Assembly: GCA_030673725.1 (NCBI GenBank)
Contig: DAOVIL010000051.1
Coordinates: 1 to 5,211, forward strand
Direction: 5' to 3'
DNA length: 5,211 nucleotides
Source of the DNA: Candidatus Aenigmatarchaeota archaeon
GTDB taxonomy: Archaea; Aenigmatarchaeota; Aenigmatarchaeia; QMZP01
Part shown: positions 4,366 through 5,211 of the stretch, in pieces
How the letters are laid out: each line of letters starts with the position of its first letter
Numbering within the stretch: position 1 is the first letter of the stretch
Made by a program: the position numbers and the translations under genes
The notes under the pieces: model-generated
The model's database searches: none
Seen by the model: only the letters and a program-made list of their open reading frames with translations
What the model was told of the DNA's origin: nothing

Positions 4366-5211
4366 ATGGAAGAATACGGGACAGTGATTTCTACCATGGA
4401 GGGGCCTTCAACCAGGCGTTTCTCCTTTGTCATCAACAAGGAGAAGGTCGTCAAGAGGGGGCAGTTCGTCCAGCTTAAGGTGAAAGGGGGCCAGCTGATA
4501 GGAAGGGTGTCTGACGTAATGAACACAAACAGGTACTTCTCCAACCCTGAGTCTGTCAAGTCCGTGGAAGAGACCAGGCCGATGGCTGAAACCTACCCGA
4601 CAAACGAGTGGGAGTACCTGGTCGCTAATGTCTCTTCAATGGGCGTGTACAATGAGGGCAGGTTCGCTGACGCCAATTTCCCGCCTTCACCAGGCGAGAA
4701 GGTGATGGCGCCTGACCTGGAAGTGCTCCAGAGGTTCTTCGGACTGGACAACACAGGAGGCCTGCACATAGGCGGCCTGGACCACCATGAGCTTGACGTC
4801 AGGCTGAACCTGACCAGGCTGCTGCAGAAGCACCTGGCCATACTGGCAATGTCAGGCGCAGGAAAATCGTTCCTGATGGCCAACGTGATAGAGGAGCTCC
4901 TGGACAGGAAGGAGGAAGACGGAAAGGTAGCTACTATAGTAATAGACACCCATGGCGAATACACTTCCTTTGCCGACGACCCGGTCTACGCGAACAGGGT
5001 GAAGGTGGTTCCCATAGAGGAAATGAGGATTGGCGTTAAAGGCAGCGCTATAGCACGTCTTGCCAATTTCAACACAACACAAAAAAGGGAACTTGATAAA
5101 GTACTCAGAAATATGAAGCCTCCCTACACCATAAAGGAACTGATATCAGCAGTGGACGAAGAAGACATAAAAGCGCAATCAAAGGAAGTTATACTCTCAG
5201 GATTGTATGAC
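4366..5211 (+). CDS. herA: HerA-type DNA translocase/helicase ATPase (DUF87), 3' partial
   Basis: The frame is open from the ATG at 4366 to the window edge, giving 282 residues. HerA forms hexameric rings that pump double-stranded DNA and, with the nuclease NurA and Mre11-Rad50, resects DNA ends. An N-terminal HAS-barrel-like domain spans about 1-125, including the EYGTVIS start and the VKRGQFVQLK and QLIGRVSD strands. The Walker A motif AMSGAGKS is at 161-168, with K167 and S168 binding nucleotide; the first glycine of GxxGxGKS is replaced by alanine. Walker B with the HerA-typical continuation, IVIDTHGEY, is at 191-199. The remaining RecA core, arginine finger and C-terminal brace lie outside the window. 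The start is supported by TATA spacing; a second Met at residue 11 would cut into the barrel's first strand. No NurA, Mre11 or Rad50 gene is visible upstream, so membership of COG0433 is more certain than the orthologous role. Confidence 0.9.
   Translation, partial: MEEYGTVISTMEGPSTRRFSFVINKEKVVKRGQFVQLKVKGGQLIGRVSDVMNTNRYFSNPESVKSVEETRPMAETYPTNEWEYLVANVSSMGVYNEGRFADANFPPSPGEKVMAPDLEVLQRFFGLDNTGGLHIGGLDHHELDVRLNLTRLLQKHLAILAMSGAGKSFLMANVIEELLDRKEEDGKVATIVIDTHGEYTSFADDPVYANRVKVVPIEEMRIGVKGSAIARLANFNTTQKRELDKVLRNMKPPYTIKELISAVDEEDIKAQSKEVILSGLYD

Noticed and set aside
5030..5211. A-rich codon shift at the end of the herA fragment (AAA, ACA, CAA, CGT, AGA)
   Set aside because: The stretch is short, stays in frame with the HerA-like sequence and may reflect local amino-acid content; there is no sign of a junction or insertion.
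1..5211. CRISPR array, insertion sequence, phage or toxin-antitoxin module
   Set aside because: No spaced direct repeats, transposase motifs, terminal inverted repeats or recognisable toxin or antitoxin genes were seen.

Overview
The window looks archaeal. It carries archaeal translation initiation factor 2 subunit beta (aIF2-beta), an archaeal-type FtsZ, a HerA-type DNA translocase and a COG1407-type (SbcD/Mre11-related) phosphoesterase. Several genes have a TATA-like box about 25 nt before the ATG and no Shine-Dalgarno site, which is the archaeal leaderless arrangement. Arginine codons are dominated by AGG and ATA is freely used for isoleucine at a moderate GC content. Short genes and tight spacing would fit a small-genome (DPANN-like) archaeon, but the lineage cannot be fixed from this sequence alone.

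Layout: (1) 1-677 (+), the 3' part of a rhomboid intramembrane protease with a complete Ser-His dyad and a hydrophobic C-terminal extension. (2) 709-1080 (+), an unrecognised 123-aa soluble protein with its own TATA-like box. (3) 1139-2275 (-), ftsZ, convergent with the preceding gene, followed by a U-rich terminator tract and preceded by a strong Shine-Dalgarno site. (4) 2276-2613, a 338-bp AT-rich divergent spacer holding the ftsZ promoter, a hairpin-forming segment and a TATA box flanked by two 10-bp perfect palindromes. (5) 2614-3147 (+), an unrecognised protein with two predicted membrane helices followed by a highly charged helical region. (6) 3180-3584 (+), aIF2-beta with a leaderless-type promoter. 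(7) 3567-4316 (-), the phosphoesterase, whose 3' end overlaps that of aIF2-beta by 18 bp. (8) 4366-5211 (+), the N-terminal 282 residues of a HerA/DUF87 ATPase, running off the window.

The genes are mostly independent housekeeping units: membrane proteolysis, cell division, translation initiation, nucleic-acid processing and DNA translocation. They do not form one obvious operon or a defence cassette. The more interesting points are regulatory. One near-palindromic TATA element seems to drive both the phosphoesterase and HerA gene as leaderless transcripts. The ftsZ gene, by contrast, has a leader with a Shine-Dalgarno site and shares a large, structured spacer with an uncharacterised membrane protein that could be a division or envelope partner.
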